Source: Adenophora triphylla var. japonica | Lineage: Eukaryota > Streptophyta > Magnoliopsida > Asterales > Campanulaceae | DNA length: 64,000 nucleotides | Assembly: GCA_022495995.1 (NCBI GenBank) | Contig: JAFEMH010000335.1 | Coordinates: forward strand, 288,501 to 352,500 | Direction: 5' to 3' | In this document: one piece after another, positions 1 through 10,038 of the stretch | Layout of the letters: the number at the start of each line of letters is the position of its first letter | Position numbering within the stretch: the stretch's first letter is position 1 | Notes under the pieces: generated by a model | The model's input: the letters and a program-made list of their open reading frames with translations, nothing else | Told to the model about the DNA's origin: nothing | The model's database searches: none | Program-made: the position numbers and the translations under genes

Positions 1-532
1 ATTACACTCACAACATTTTTCAAATTTACTATTTCTTCCACTCATTCTCTCTCCTATTTTACTATTACTTTCAAAACATTTTCTCCACTTACCAATTTTC
101 TTAATTTGTATGCCAAATAAAAATGACGAAGCAATTATCGAGAGAAAGGGAGTATAACGGTTTGAATCAGTAGTTACACGCAAAAAAGTAACCGAAGTTG
201 GTCACCGACCGATGCATGTTGCGTTTTGAGTGTTAGTTTTTAGATTACATTGTTAATATTCTTAAATCAGTGTCAGCATGACGTTGAATTTGCTTAATTT
301 TTGTGATGTCTACAATTTTCAAGAAATACCAAACAATTAGGACTTGAGAATTCGGCGGTCAATTGGCAGCTGGTGGCATATAATAACTAAAATTAGTGGA
401 GTAAATCAAAACAATAACCTTGACACGTATAATAACTAGAGCCGTCAATGCGAGCTCAACCCAAATTGACGAATCTAATAATAACACCAATAAACCCACA
501 ACTCTTTCTGCCAGTTGATCACCTCCTCTTCC
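1..532. other. Upstream intergenic DNA with MITE remnant
   Basis: No coding region is visible. The first 155 bases resemble the inner and right part of a Stowaway-type MITE (CACTCATTCTCTCTCCTATTT-like text, then a GAAAGGGAGTATA-like end), similar to copies elsewhere in this window, with its left end outside the window. The remainder is plain AT-rich sequence leading into the promoter of the DUF4408 gene. Confidence 0.4.
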
Positions 533-540
533 TATAAATA
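533..540 (+). promoter_or_regulatory. TATA box of the DUF4408/DUF761 gene
   Basis: TATAAATA lies about 150 bases upstream of the ATG at 688, preceded by a CCTCTTCC pyrimidine stretch. Plant transcripts normally start 25-35 bases downstream, which would give a 5' leader of roughly 120 bases here. This is inferred from position and sequence only. Confidence 0.55.
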
Positions 541-687
541 CACCTCAATTCACTTCTCATAAAACTCTCCTCCTACGATATGAATACACATCACTACCTC
601 CCACTTTTGTACAGTACACTCCAGTCCGGAAAATCATAAACAAGCTTTAATAGCCCAACAAATATCTCCAATAGTTCAAATAACAAG

Positions 688-3268
688 ATGTTATCCATCA
701 AAGTTATATTAATTTCAACCAGCGTATTGTCCATGGCGGTGATGTTAATGCTCTCCGATCTTCCTTCAATATGGATTTTCCTTAACTCCTTGCTCAGGCC
801 TCCTTATCTCTACCTCATCATCAACTGTATAATCATCACTATCGTTGCGTCTTCACGATTGCAATCCAATAAGGTTGATTTCGATCTTCCTTTGTTGCCT
901 CCGGAGATGGCGCCGGTTATGCTTCAGCCGGAGCCAGTAAAGCAACTACCTCGTGCTCATGTGCCGATGGATTATGCGATGGTTGTGTACGACAGCGTGG
1001 TCCCGACAGTGGAGGTGGAGGTGAAGGCGGAGATTGAAAGTGAATATGGCGTGCAAGTACCGGAGCCTGATTTGTACATAACAGAGGACGCTAGTCCGGT
1101 TCCCGAGACCGAGACGATTGCAGTGAATGCATTGGAGGACATGAAAATCGTAAATGAAATTACGTTCTCAAAACCGGTTAGGAGTGTACCGAAGAATGAC
1201 TTAACGATAAAGAGGGAGAAACCGCCGGTTTCTGCAAGGTTTGGTCATCGGAAATCTATCAAAGCCAGTCCAGAAGGTACCTCTTTTCTCTATATAGGCT
1301 ATACTCCCTCCGTCCCAATTGATGAAGGCCAAGCGGGTAACCCGGCCCGGCCCGGCCCGGCCCGGCCCGTGTGTGCGGATAAACGGACAAACGGGCTTAG
1401 CCCGGCCCGTCCGTGTGTATCAACGGGCTTTAGCCCGGCCCGGCCCGTGGGTTAAACCGATGTGAGGCCCGCCCGTTTAGCCCGGATCCAAGAATCCACG
1501 GGCCAAACGGGCAAAGGGTAAACGGGCCACGCCAAGACCGCGGGCTTGGCCCGTCCGTGGTCCAAAAGCCTCGGTGAGGCCTGTACCGTCTAAGGTGGCG
1601 GGCCGGACACGGGCTGGGCGACGGGCGGCGAGCTTCGGGCCAAACGGGCTAAGGGCTGCCGGCCTCTTTTTTGTCCCACGGGCTAAGGCCCAAAATGGCC
1701 ATCATCAGTCCCAATAATAATTTCAACTTTTGCCATTTTGAGTGTCACATTTAAAGCTTCACCTTTTTTTTTTTTTTCAAAATTTTTTTACTATTTTCTC
1801 CACACAGTCTCTCTCATATTTCACTATTACACTCACAACACTTTTCAAATTTACTATTTTCTTCACTCATTTTTTCTCCTATTTTACTATTACACTCACA
1901 ACATTTTTTCCACATTTAATTTGCATGCATGCCAAGGTCAAAATGGTGAACTAAATATTATATTGGGATGGAGGGAGTACGCATATATACATACTTGCGT
2001 TGCGTCTCCTAATTTTTATAGCTTATTCGTATTAATTCAATTTAAATTTAAAGTGAAACGGTATTCAAGGAGACTAGTACCACTTACTTTTGGGTATCAT
2101 TTTGTGTAATGATTAAGAATTATTAATTCTTATATCATTTTAATATCATTATTAATTTATAACCGATAGATTATTTATGATAAATAATGTGATATATAAA
2201 AATGATATAGGTGATCTGAAGGTAAAACGTAGGGGATAATTTGGATTTATTTAACTTTTTTAATTTATAGATGTGGTTTAAAATAGGGGCGAATTCAGGA
2301 ATTTGAAATTGTGTGGGTTAGGTATTTAAAAAATATTGTGAACAATAATAACAGTGAAAAATAATTTTATATATAAAAAAAAATTATATATAGTCGGTAA
2401 CTTAGGTAAAAAAAAAATTCAAAATTCAGTGTGGGCTGAAGTCCACGTCAATTACATACTAGATCCGTTCAAATTCTGAGGTAGGCTGAAGCCCACATCA
2501 ATTACATACTAGATCTGACCCTGATTCAAAATACATGAATTTCTGTTAAATGTCTATTGTTGGGTGGTGGAATTCTTTCGGTAATGGGAAGATTCTTTTA
2601 GGATAACATGGCGGTGAAAAAGACGACAAACAAGGGATAAACTTTCCAACAGAGATTATCTCTATACTGAATTTGAAGAGATAAGTCTGAATTAAATTTG
2701 GTATTTTCCGAATTTGGGCCTATTGTACACTCTCATTTTTTATTTTTTATTTATTTTTAATTGGTTTATTCATCTCACTATAAAAAATATTATTGTATTT
2801 TGGCATTTCATTTTTTGTAATTTTGTTGTATAATTTAATTGTTGTGCAATTATAAAATGAAATTGAGGGGATATTGCATTAACATTTGCAGGAGGGAGGA
2901 CATTGAGAGTGATGAAGCCGAAAAGGCAAGAAACGCTGGAGAGCACGTGGAAGACGATAACAGAAGGACGTCCAATGCCGTTAACGAGGCATCTGAAAAA
3001 ATCTGACACGTGGGAGACCCAGGGTCGCCACCTCACTCCTACTACTACTCAAATGATTAAATCGGAGACGATCAACGTCGGCAATCTGCCGCCGGCACTG
3101 AGTCGCTCAACAGGGTCAGGGAAACTCAAGAAGGATCCATCGCTGGGTCAAGAGGAATTGAATAAACGGATAGAGGCTTTTATAAAAAAATCCCATGAGG
3201 TTATGAGGTTGCAGAGGCAAGAGTCTTTGAATCAGTACATGGGGCTGATCAATCGTGGTGCACATTAG
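688..3268 (+). CDS. DUF4408 / DUF761 domain protein, two exons
   Basis: Exons are 688-1276 and 2892-3268, joined by GT (CAGAAG|gtacct) and AG (tttgcag|GAGG). Together they give 966 nt, a 321-residue protein. Residues 1-55 form two hydrophobic helices (start MLSIKVILISTSVLSMAVML), the DUF4408 membrane domain. A long acidic/proline linker follows. The C-terminus has the DUF761 features STWKTITEGRPMPLTRHL and FIKKSHEVMRLQRQESLNQY, ending just after INRGA. Function is unknown; relatives are often labelled cotton fibre-expressed or DUF761 proteins, and membrane anchoring is inferred from the helices. The 1.6 kb intron holds a MITE with another element nested in it. Reading on without splicing gives a 255-residue protein that loses DUF761. 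A second copy of the last exon lies at 4408-4784. Confidence 0.9.
1304..1977. mobile_element. Stowaway-like MITE in DUF4408 intron (host of a hAT MITE)
   Basis: The left end CTCCCTCCGTCCC and right end GGGATGGAGGGAG are inverted repeats flanked by TA on both sides (1302-1303 and 1978-1979), the Stowaway/Tc1-mariner signature. The interior carries the pyrimidine-rich TTTTCTCCT/CACTCAT text common to copies in this window. It is interrupted by a 388-bp element at 1320-1707. Confidence 0.8.
1320..1707. mobile_element. hAT-type MITE built of CCCGGCCCG repeats
   Basis: Terminal inverted repeats TGATGAAGGCC and GGCCATCATCA are flanked by a perfect 8-bp duplication, GTCCCAAT (1312-1319 and 1708-1715), which is the hAT target-site length. 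The interior is a GC-rich array of CCCGGCCCGG and ACGGGC motifs with no open frame of its own. It lies inside the Stowaway element, so it arrived later. Confidence 0.85.
2290..2520. repeat. Interspersed repeat, also present at 25090-25205
   Basis: A stretch running from GAATTCAGGAATTTGAAATTG through ATATATAAAAAAAAATTA to GACTTAGGT-like text matches 25090-25205 closely. Here it is followed by two direct copies of a GGCTGAAG.CCAC..CAATTACATACTAGATC unit. The class is unclear; it resembles a degraded non-autonomous element. Confidence 0.5.
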
Positions 3269-3630
3269 GGAAAGCTTTTGGTACTTACGCCCCGTGTAAT
3301 ATTTTTATTTATTTTTTTCATGGGCTGATAATGGAAAATCAAGTAGATAGAACTCAAGTTGTTCAAGCTAATACTCTCTCCCTCAGTCCCAAAATGATAC
3401 TTTTAATTTTTTTAAGTTAAATGACAGTGTTGTACTAATTCTTCAGTCCCTAAATAAATTTCGAATTTCAAGAAAATTTTATTCAAAATGAATGTCATTT
3501 TTAAAATAACTTTGTTTTAAAATGTCTTTTTATCAATTCTTTTTAGTCACTTTATATTTACAAAACTATATATTTGTAAAGTGAAAAATAAGAATATTTA
3601 TACATCTTTATCAATTTTTTTGGATATAAT

Positions 3631-4249
3631 TAAATACAGGGACCAAAAAATACAGGAAATCAAAAAAATTACCAAAATACCCATATTCTCTCCAGCTCCA
3701 TCTCCGAAATCAGCAGATTAAACTAAGAGCTTCAATGTCGAGCACCATTGCCAGAAACCTCAATCTCTGCTTCTCCAAAATCAAACGCCCACCATTGCTC
3801 CCTTCCCCTTCTGATCATCCAAATCCTCCATTACCCAATCCCAATTCCCCCAATTCCAATTCCATCCTCTTCAAAAACTTCAATTCCCTCTACGACCCTT
3901 CACTAGACCACCACCACCCCCACCCTTCCACTTCCACCACCGCCGATTCTGAATTAGAAACCGCCACTCCCGACTTCGCCGCCGTATTCGCCTCCCAACG
4001 CTTCTTCTTCTCCTCCTCAGGCCGCTCCAACTCAATCGCCGATTCTTAATAATATACTCATCTCGTGTGAAATTATACGAGACATCTCCTGTGTGTATAT
4101 ACACGACATTTATTTCGTGTATATGTACACGAGACATCTCGTGTAGATTCACACGGGATAAGTGAGAATATCTTGTACATACACACACGAGACGGATAAG
4201 GGCAGAATTGAAATTTTTCGTTTCCTGTACTTTTCGTTCCCTGTATTTA
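3631..4249. mobile_element. TIR element carrying an OVATE gene fragment, copy 1
   Basis: The left end TAAATACAGGGA (3631-3642) followed by AAAATACAGGAAAT is answered by the inverted right end TTTCCTGTAC...TCCCTGTATTTA (4221-4249). The arms match over about 30 bases with a few mismatches. Inside are the OVATE-family fragment 3735-4049 and then about 130 bases of CTCGTGTA/TACACGAG palindromes. No target duplication is clear, so the superfamily is open; the layout is that of a Pack-type (gene-capturing) non-autonomous transposon. Confidence 0.6.
3735..4049 (+). pseudogene. OVATE family protein, N-terminal fragment (copy 1)
   Basis: This is a 104-residue frame starting MSSTIARNLNLCFSKIK, with SILLKNFN-like and Pro/His-rich segments and ending FAAVFASQRFFFSSSGRSNS plus four residues. 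The FASQRFFFSS.GRSNSI motif is characteristic of OVATE family transcription repressors, just ahead of their variable linker. The C-terminal OVATE domain that gives the family its function is absent: a stop follows immediately and palindromic repeats take over. Being boxed by the inverted ends at 3631 and 4249, it looks like a captured gene fragment. Any product would lack the repressor domain. Confidence 0.7.
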
Positions 4250-4407
4250 GTATTTACCATTTTTTTTTTGAAAAATTATGCATCTCAATCATTAAAATTA
4301 TAAAAATATTATTATATTTTGACATTTCATTTTTTGTAATTTTGTTGTATAATTGAATTGTTGTGCAAATGTTATAAAATGAAATTGAGGGAATATTGCA
4401 TTTGCAG

Positions 4408-4784
4408 GAGGGAGGAAATTGGGAGTGACGAAGCCGAAAAGGCAAGACACGCTGGAGAGCACGTGGAAGACGATAACAGAAGGACGTCCAATGCCGTTAA
4501 CGAGGCATCTGAAAAAATCTGACACGTGGGAGACCCAGGGTCGCCACCTCACTCCTACTACTACTCAAATGATTAAATCGGAGACGATCAACGTCAGCAA
4601 TCTGCCGCCGGCACTGAGTCGCTCAACAGGGTCAGGGAAACTCAAGAAGGATCCATCGCTGGGTCAAGAGGAATTGAATAAACGGATAGAGGCTTTTATA
4701 AAAAAATCGCATGAGGTTATGAGGTTGCAGAGGCAAGAGTCTTTGAATCAGTACATGGGGATGATCAATCGTGGTGCAGATTAG
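4408..4784 (+). CDS. Duplicated terminal exon of the DUF4408/DUF761 gene
   Basis: This is a second copy of exon 2 (2892-3268) with an intact acceptor (tttgcag|GAGG), the same phase and an intact stop. It encodes the full DUF761 C-terminus and differs from copy 1 by seven amino-acid changes and one silent change, including a GMINRGAD end in place of GLINRGAH. It has no exon 1 or promoter of its own, so it could be used only as an alternative last exon of the gene starting at 688 by skipping the first copy. From memory of the family the M-I-N-R-G-A ending is the usual form, so this copy may be nearer the ancestral one. It could equally be an unused duplicate. Confidence 0.7.
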
Positions 4785-5146
4785 GGAAAGCTTTTGGTAC
4801 TTACCCCCCGTGTAATATTTTTATTTATTTTTTTCATGGGCTGATAATGGAAAATCAAGTAGATAGAACTCAAGTTGTTCAAGCTAATACTCTCTCCCTC
4901 AGTCCCAAAATGATACTTTTAATTTTTTTAAGTTAAATGACAGTGTTGTACTAATTCTTCAGTCCCTAAATAAATTTCGAATTTCAAGAAAATTTTATTC
5001 AAAATGAATGTCATTTTTAAAATAACTTTGTTTTAAAATGTCTTTTTATCAATTCTTTTTAGTCACTTTATATTTACAAAACTATATATTTGTAAAGTGA
5101 AAAATAAGAATATTTATACATCTTTATCAATTTTTTTGGATATAAT

Positions 5147-5765
5147 TAAATACAGGGACCAAAAAATACAGGAAATCAAAAAAATTACCAAAATACCCAT
5201 ATTCTCTCCAGCTCCATCTCCGAAATCAGCAGATTAAACTAAGAGCTTCAATGTCGAGCACCATTGCCAGAAACCTCAATCTCTGCTTCTCCAAAATCAA
5301 ACGCCCACCATTGCTCCCTTCCCCTTCTGATCATCCAAATCCTCCATTACCCAATCCCAATTCCCCCAATTCCAATTCCATCCTCTTCAAAAACTTCAAT
5401 TCCCTCTACGACCCTTCACTAGACCACCACCACCCCCACCCTTCCACTTCCACCACCGCCGATTCTGAATTAGAAACCGCCACTCCCGACTTCGCCGCCG
5501 TATTCGCCTCCCAACGCTTCTTCTTCTCCTCCTCAGGCCGCTCCAACTCAATCGCCGATTCTTAATAATATACTCATCTCGTGTGAAATTACACGAGACA
5601 TCTCCTGTGTGTATATACACGACATTTATTTCGTGTATATGTACACGAGACATCTCGTGTAGATTCACACGGGATAAGTGAGAATATCTTGTACATACAC
5701 ACACGAGACGGATAAGGGCAGAATTGAAATTTTTCGTTTCCTGTACTTTTCGTTCCCTGTATTTA
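5147..5765. mobile_element. TIR element carrying an OVATE gene fragment, copy 2
   Basis: This is the tandem-duplication copy of 3631-4249, displaced by 1516 bases. It was duplicated together with the neighbouring exon rather than by transposition. The only difference I found is one base in the palindromic segment (TTACACGAG here, TTATACGAG in copy 1). Confidence 0.6.
5251..5565 (+). pseudogene. OVATE family protein, N-terminal fragment (copy 2)
   Basis: The translation is identical to the fragment at 3735-4049: 104 residues ending in the GRSNSIADS stretch and lacking the OVATE domain. With no divergence between copies, either the duplication is young or this part was homogenised. Confidence 0.7.
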
Positions 5766-6347
5766 GTATTTACCATTTTTTTTTTGAAAAATTATGCATC
5801 TCAATCATTAAAATTATAAAAAACATATTTTCAGTGTTTATAGTGACACTTTTTTTACAAAAAAAATACATTTATTTTGTAAAAAACATAAAAATAAACA
5901 TTTATTTATTTATTTTTAAAAGCAAAATGTTCAATTTGCAAAAAAAAATAAAAATAAAAGAGGAAATAACTGTCAAGTGATAAACCGCTCCATAGACATG
6001 GAGATTAGAGAATTTTTTCTCAAATAATACATTTTTAAAATTTTATTTACCAAAGTGACTTGCTGTTCAAACTTTTTCCCAAAATGTCTCATTTTTTGAA
6101 AACTCGCTACACCGTGTAGCGAATTTATAGTTTTTCAATTAAAATCGCTACACGGTGTAGCGATTTTAAATTTACTAAATTTTATTTAATATTTATGCTC
6201 AAAAAAAAAAAAAACAAAAAAAAAAAAACAAATTTGAAATCGCTTATGGGTGTAGCGATTTCAATTATCATCACATCCAAAACAAACAAAGTCCACCACC
6301 ACCACCACCACCACCACCTACGTTACTCTTACTAATAATAACCAATA

Positions 6348-6645
6348 CTCCCTTCGTCCCATTCGAAGTGTCTCAAGTTTCCTTTTTGGGCGTCCCATTT
6401 AAAATGTTCCATTTTTAAAAAGGAAAGTTTTTATTAATTTTATATTCTTCCTACCCCACTCATTCTCTCTCTTACTTTACTTTTACACTCACAATATTCT
6501 CTCTCCTAATTATTCCTCCCACTCATTCTCTCTCCTATTTAATTTTTCATACTCACAACATTTAACCTTTTTCTCTTTCTTACATCACTTTTCTTAATCC
6601 TCGTGCAATTGTTCTTTCTGAACACTTCAGATGGGACGGAGGGAG
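6348..6645. mobile_element. Stowaway-like MITE inside the MULE
   Basis: Ends CTCCCTTCGTCCC and GGGACGGAGGGAG are in inverted orientation with TA on each side. The body carries the CACTCATTCTCTCTC text of this window's common MITE family. Non-coding. Confidence 0.75.
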
Positions 6646-6789
6646 TAATAAGTACTTCCTCCGACTTTAAATTACAAAATAATAATATAAAAATTATATA
6701 TTAATAAAGAAAACTAAATAGAAATATTATTTTTTCCATTTCAAATAAACATTTTAAAAAATGTACTTCTATAAAAAAATATTTTTCAT

Positions 6790-7110
6790 TTCAAAAATAA
6801 ATATTTCTTTTGACTCAAAATGAATAACCAAAAAATAATACTACATTTTTTGTCCAAATAAATGAGCATTACTTCCTTCGTCTCAATGAATATTTTATAA
6901 AATAATACTCTTCATTTGCCTCAAAAATTAATATCATATTTTGAGACGAAAATACTAACATTACAAACATTAATTTTAGAGGCGAATGAAGTAGTATTAA
7001 TTTTTAAAATATTCATTGAGATGAAGGAAGTAATGCTCATTTTTGGGATAAAAAATGTAGTATTATTTTTTGTTATTCATTTTGAGTCGAAAGTAATATT
7101 TATTTTAAAA
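6790..7110. repeat. Long palindrome inside the MULE
   Basis: AAATGAGCATTACTTCCTTC and neighbours on the left are answered by the reverse complement near 7020-7050, with the fold centred near 6960. AATATTTATTTT-type flanks pair further out. It is a MITE-like palindrome with TTCCTTCGTCTCA-type inner ends and no protein. Confidence 0.55.
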
Positions 7111-7568
7111 TGAAAAATAAGGGTATAATGAATGGTTTTTTTGTAAATATATGGAGTTGATAAGGGTATAAATATATTCAAAAACTTATCATTTATGGAA
7201 ATGAACTCTTGATGCCAACGGGAAAGGGAAAGATGAAGCGGCACAGTGCAGGACGGAGGAATATTAGTTATTATAAGTAAGAGTACTACGTGGTGGTGGT
7301 GGACTTTGTTTGTTGGTTGTGATGTTAATTGAAATCGCTACACCCATAAGCGAATTCAAATTTTTTTTTTTTGAGCATAAATATTAAATAAAATTTAGCA
7401 AATTTAAAATCGCTACACCGTGTAGCGATTTTAATTGAAAAATTATAAATTCGCTATACGGTGTAGCGAGTTTTCAAAAAATGGGACATTTTGGGAAAAA
7501 ATTTGAACAGTAAGTCACTTTGGTAAATAAAATTTTAAAAATGTATTATTTGAGAAAAAATTCGAGAT

Positions 7569-8328
7569 TAGAGCCGTCAAGTTGGGACGGTCCCGTCGGG
7601 ACGTCCCGTCCCGCCATACAAATGGGACGGGATGGGACGAAATATTTTAGTCCCGTCCCGTTTTCGTCCCGTCCCGTATCGTCCCGTTCCCGTCGGGGGA
7701 CAACTTATTTTTATCCCGTCCCGTCTCGTTTTCCCGTATTGACCCGTACAAGTATTAGGTCTCACTTGTGAAGATCTGTAATTGGTCTTGCTCAGAACAT
7801 CTTCCTTCTTTTTTAACAAAAAATATTGTTATCATACTGGACAAACCTGCAATGACATAATCTTGGAACCGAACAATCCAAATATCCTCGTTTGAACAGA
7901 GCTGTTATCAAGACATGCTTTCATTATTGCCACTTAATGTTCATGATACAAATTAAACTGTTAATGTCATGTTGAATGTCCATTATTAACATAGCTACTC
8001 ACGTAATTCACCAGCAGCTACAGCATGTGTTGCGATCACTTCTTAATCAGCAGCACTTCACAATCTCAACTGTCAAAGAGAGCTCATGTGCGTAGAATAA
8101 ACTTGTTCTTTTTCTTCTTAGGGAGAAAGATAAACTTAATTGATGACGAAGTATTTTCGTCCCGTTTGGGTCCCGCGGGATCCCGTGTCCCGCAAATGGA
8201 ACGGAATGGGACGGAGTATTTTCGTCCCGTCCCGTTTTGTCACGTCTCGTTTCGTTTCGTTCCCGTCGTGGGACAACGTAATTTCGTCCCGTCCCGTTCC
8301 GTCTCATATTCCCGTATTGACGGCTCTA
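7569..8328. mobile_element. hAT-type element of TCCCGTCCCG repeats, split by the MULE
   Basis: The inverted ends are TAGAGCCGTCAA (7569-7580) and TTGACGGCTCTA (ending 8328). The 8-bp duplication ATGGAGAT is found perfectly at 8329-8336 and at 5998-6005, on the far side of the MULE, so the original left junction was split when the MULE inserted. Both ends carry arrays of GGGACGGGA/TCCCGTCCCG; the middle is ordinary sequence without a recognisable gene. The frames seen here are by-products of the repeats. Confidence 0.88.
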
Positions 8329-8336
8329 ATGGAGAT

Positions 8337-10030
8337 TGGAGCGGTTCATGAGTTTTTTTCTCTCTCCGCCTCTGGTGCCACCTCACCAAAAGCCTCATCC
8401 AAAAACCTCTCTTTTCTATCATTAAGGTGCTAAACGAAGGAGCACATGATCCTTATATGTTACGGACGTCGTTTATTCCCCAAGTTGAATAATGTTCTGT
8501 TACAACCAACTCATAGGGGTCTATAAAGGTAGGTCTTTTCAGTATTGTATAAATACCTCGTGGCCAAATGACCATCATTTAAGCCGAAACCATCTCTTTC
8601 AGTTTACTTTTTTGCTGTTGACTTAAAAGAGTTAGAACCAATGTGCTACGGTTCTTGTGCATTCGCATTGTGGAGCCTTCTTCATCGGCCCATGTGGCTG
8701 TAATTTCCGTACCAAACTTTGCCCTTTTCTCCATCTTTCAGTCTAAAGCGTGTTGACCTTTTCTCAGTTTTAAAATCGTGTGACCTTTGATCATCATCCC
8801 CACGAGTCAGACATCTTCACCACTTCTATTTTCACACATTCTACGTCATAAATGATTCAACGGTTATTAGTTATTAGTTATTAGTACAAAAGTCATTATG
8901 ACATCATCAATGATGCATAACCGTTGGATGACATGTGGTGCACAAAAGTGATACAGGTGCAAAAGTGCAAAAATTGCTAGAACTGAATGTCAACTCCCTT
9001 TCCACAATACATTTTGGTTCGGCCCAAAATAAATGTTGCCTTTTCAAATAAAAAAGTGACTTGATGCAATTTTATCAATGTGCATATAATGTACAAGCTA
9101 GTAAATCACATTGGTTAAAAACGTTGACAAGTCAGGGAGTAACATACTTGATACTTCTAGTTCTAGTTAAAGAAATCTGTAAGGTCAGACCGACTACGAA
9201 ATTGTTACAGAAGAAGAAGTCATCCTAAATTTCGGGATATAGCCTGTAAATAATGACGATATATCTTTTGCCCGTATCAGGGGAGCTGACACTCATATTT
9301 TTCCCTTAATGGCATACTCCCATTCGTAACGACCCAACTGGTAGCTATAGATATTAATTGATAGTATCTGTTTTCTGCTTCATTTCACTGATGTCACTTA
9401 AAAGAGTTACTTATGCCCCATCAATCTTATCTTCTCCACCGCATATCTACAAAGTTATCTACAATTACAATTTAATAACTCTCCATGGACCATGTCGACT
9501 TAAAAAAGTCGATATTGACGGCCAGATTGGATAAATTGGTTCTTTCTTTGGAGTTTCCTAAGATAAGAATGTTCTTGACCTTTTGGCTAGCTAAACATGG
9601 GATTTTTTTTTCACAAAATAACACTTTTGAAAATATATTTTCAAAAATGTAATACTTTAGAAAGAAATTGTCCAAAATAACCAAGTTTGGAAGAAACCTT
9701 GTTGGCAACCGCAGTTTCCAAACCTCCTTAATCTAAAAAACGTAGTTGTCAACTGCGTTTTTTGTAAACTTGGTTATTTTGGAAAATACATTTTTTTGTA
9801 TGACACTTTGAGAAATACCTTTCCACAAAGTGTTATTTTGAAAAAAAAAAATCTTCCTTAAAATGGATTTAAAGGACAAGGACATGATCAAGGACTAACC
9901 TAATTGTAATGAGCCTTTCTATAATGACTATGTTTTGGGCTTTTTTTGCCTACTAAGGCATGAATTTCAAAGACAAGGTCAAGAACTGAATTATAAGGAT
10001 GGAGCGTATGTTAAAAGCCTACCGTCATTC
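8337..10030. other. Gene-poor interval with one MITE-like palindrome
   Basis: No gene was recognised. A TATAAATA with a plausible leader lies near 8548-8560 but no coding frame follows. At about 9600-9862 an inverted repeat with CACAAAATAACACTTTT and AAAGTGTTATTTTG arms and inner CAACTGCGTTTTTTG-type text forms a MITE-like palindrome without a clear target duplication. Confidence 0.4.
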
Positions 10031-10038
10031 CTATTATT

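Larger units (their letters stand above)
2781..5822 (+). repeat. Tandem direct duplication, unit about 1.52 kb
   Basis: Copy 1 spans about 2781-4302 and copy 2 about 4301-5822. From exon 2 onward every landmark is offset by exactly 1516 bases. Each copy holds the end of the DUF761 intron, the last exon, its downstream DNA and a TIR element with an OVATE fragment. The junction is in TATAAAAA text, which may be microhomology. Differences cluster at the left: several substitutions and small indels in the roughly 110 intron bases, eight in the exon, and only about two in the last kilobase. Confidence 0.93.
6010..7563. mobile_element. MULE with about 330-bp terminal inverted repeats
   Basis: Both ends begin GAATTTTTTCTCAAATAATA (inverted), and the 9-bp duplication GAGATTAGA flanks it (6001-6009 and 7564-7572), the Mutator-like signature. 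The inverted repeats run to about 6345 and from about 7240. They contain CGCTACACCGTGTAGCG hairpins and a CCACCACC/GGTGGTGG tract. No transposase is present; the interior holds a Stowaway (6348-6645) and a palindrome (6790-7110). It is inserted in the first bases of a hAT element. Confidence 0.88.

Noticed and set aside
3622..4258. A 9-bp target duplication around the OVATE-carrying element
   Set aside because: Flanks GGATATAAT and GTATTTACC match at only about five of nine positions, so no claim is made.
3880..5776. Minus-strand 126-residue frames at 3880-4260 and 5396-5776
   Set aside because: They are the antisense of the OVATE fragment and its palindromes; the Arg/Gly-rich text is complementary to Pro/His/Ser codons.
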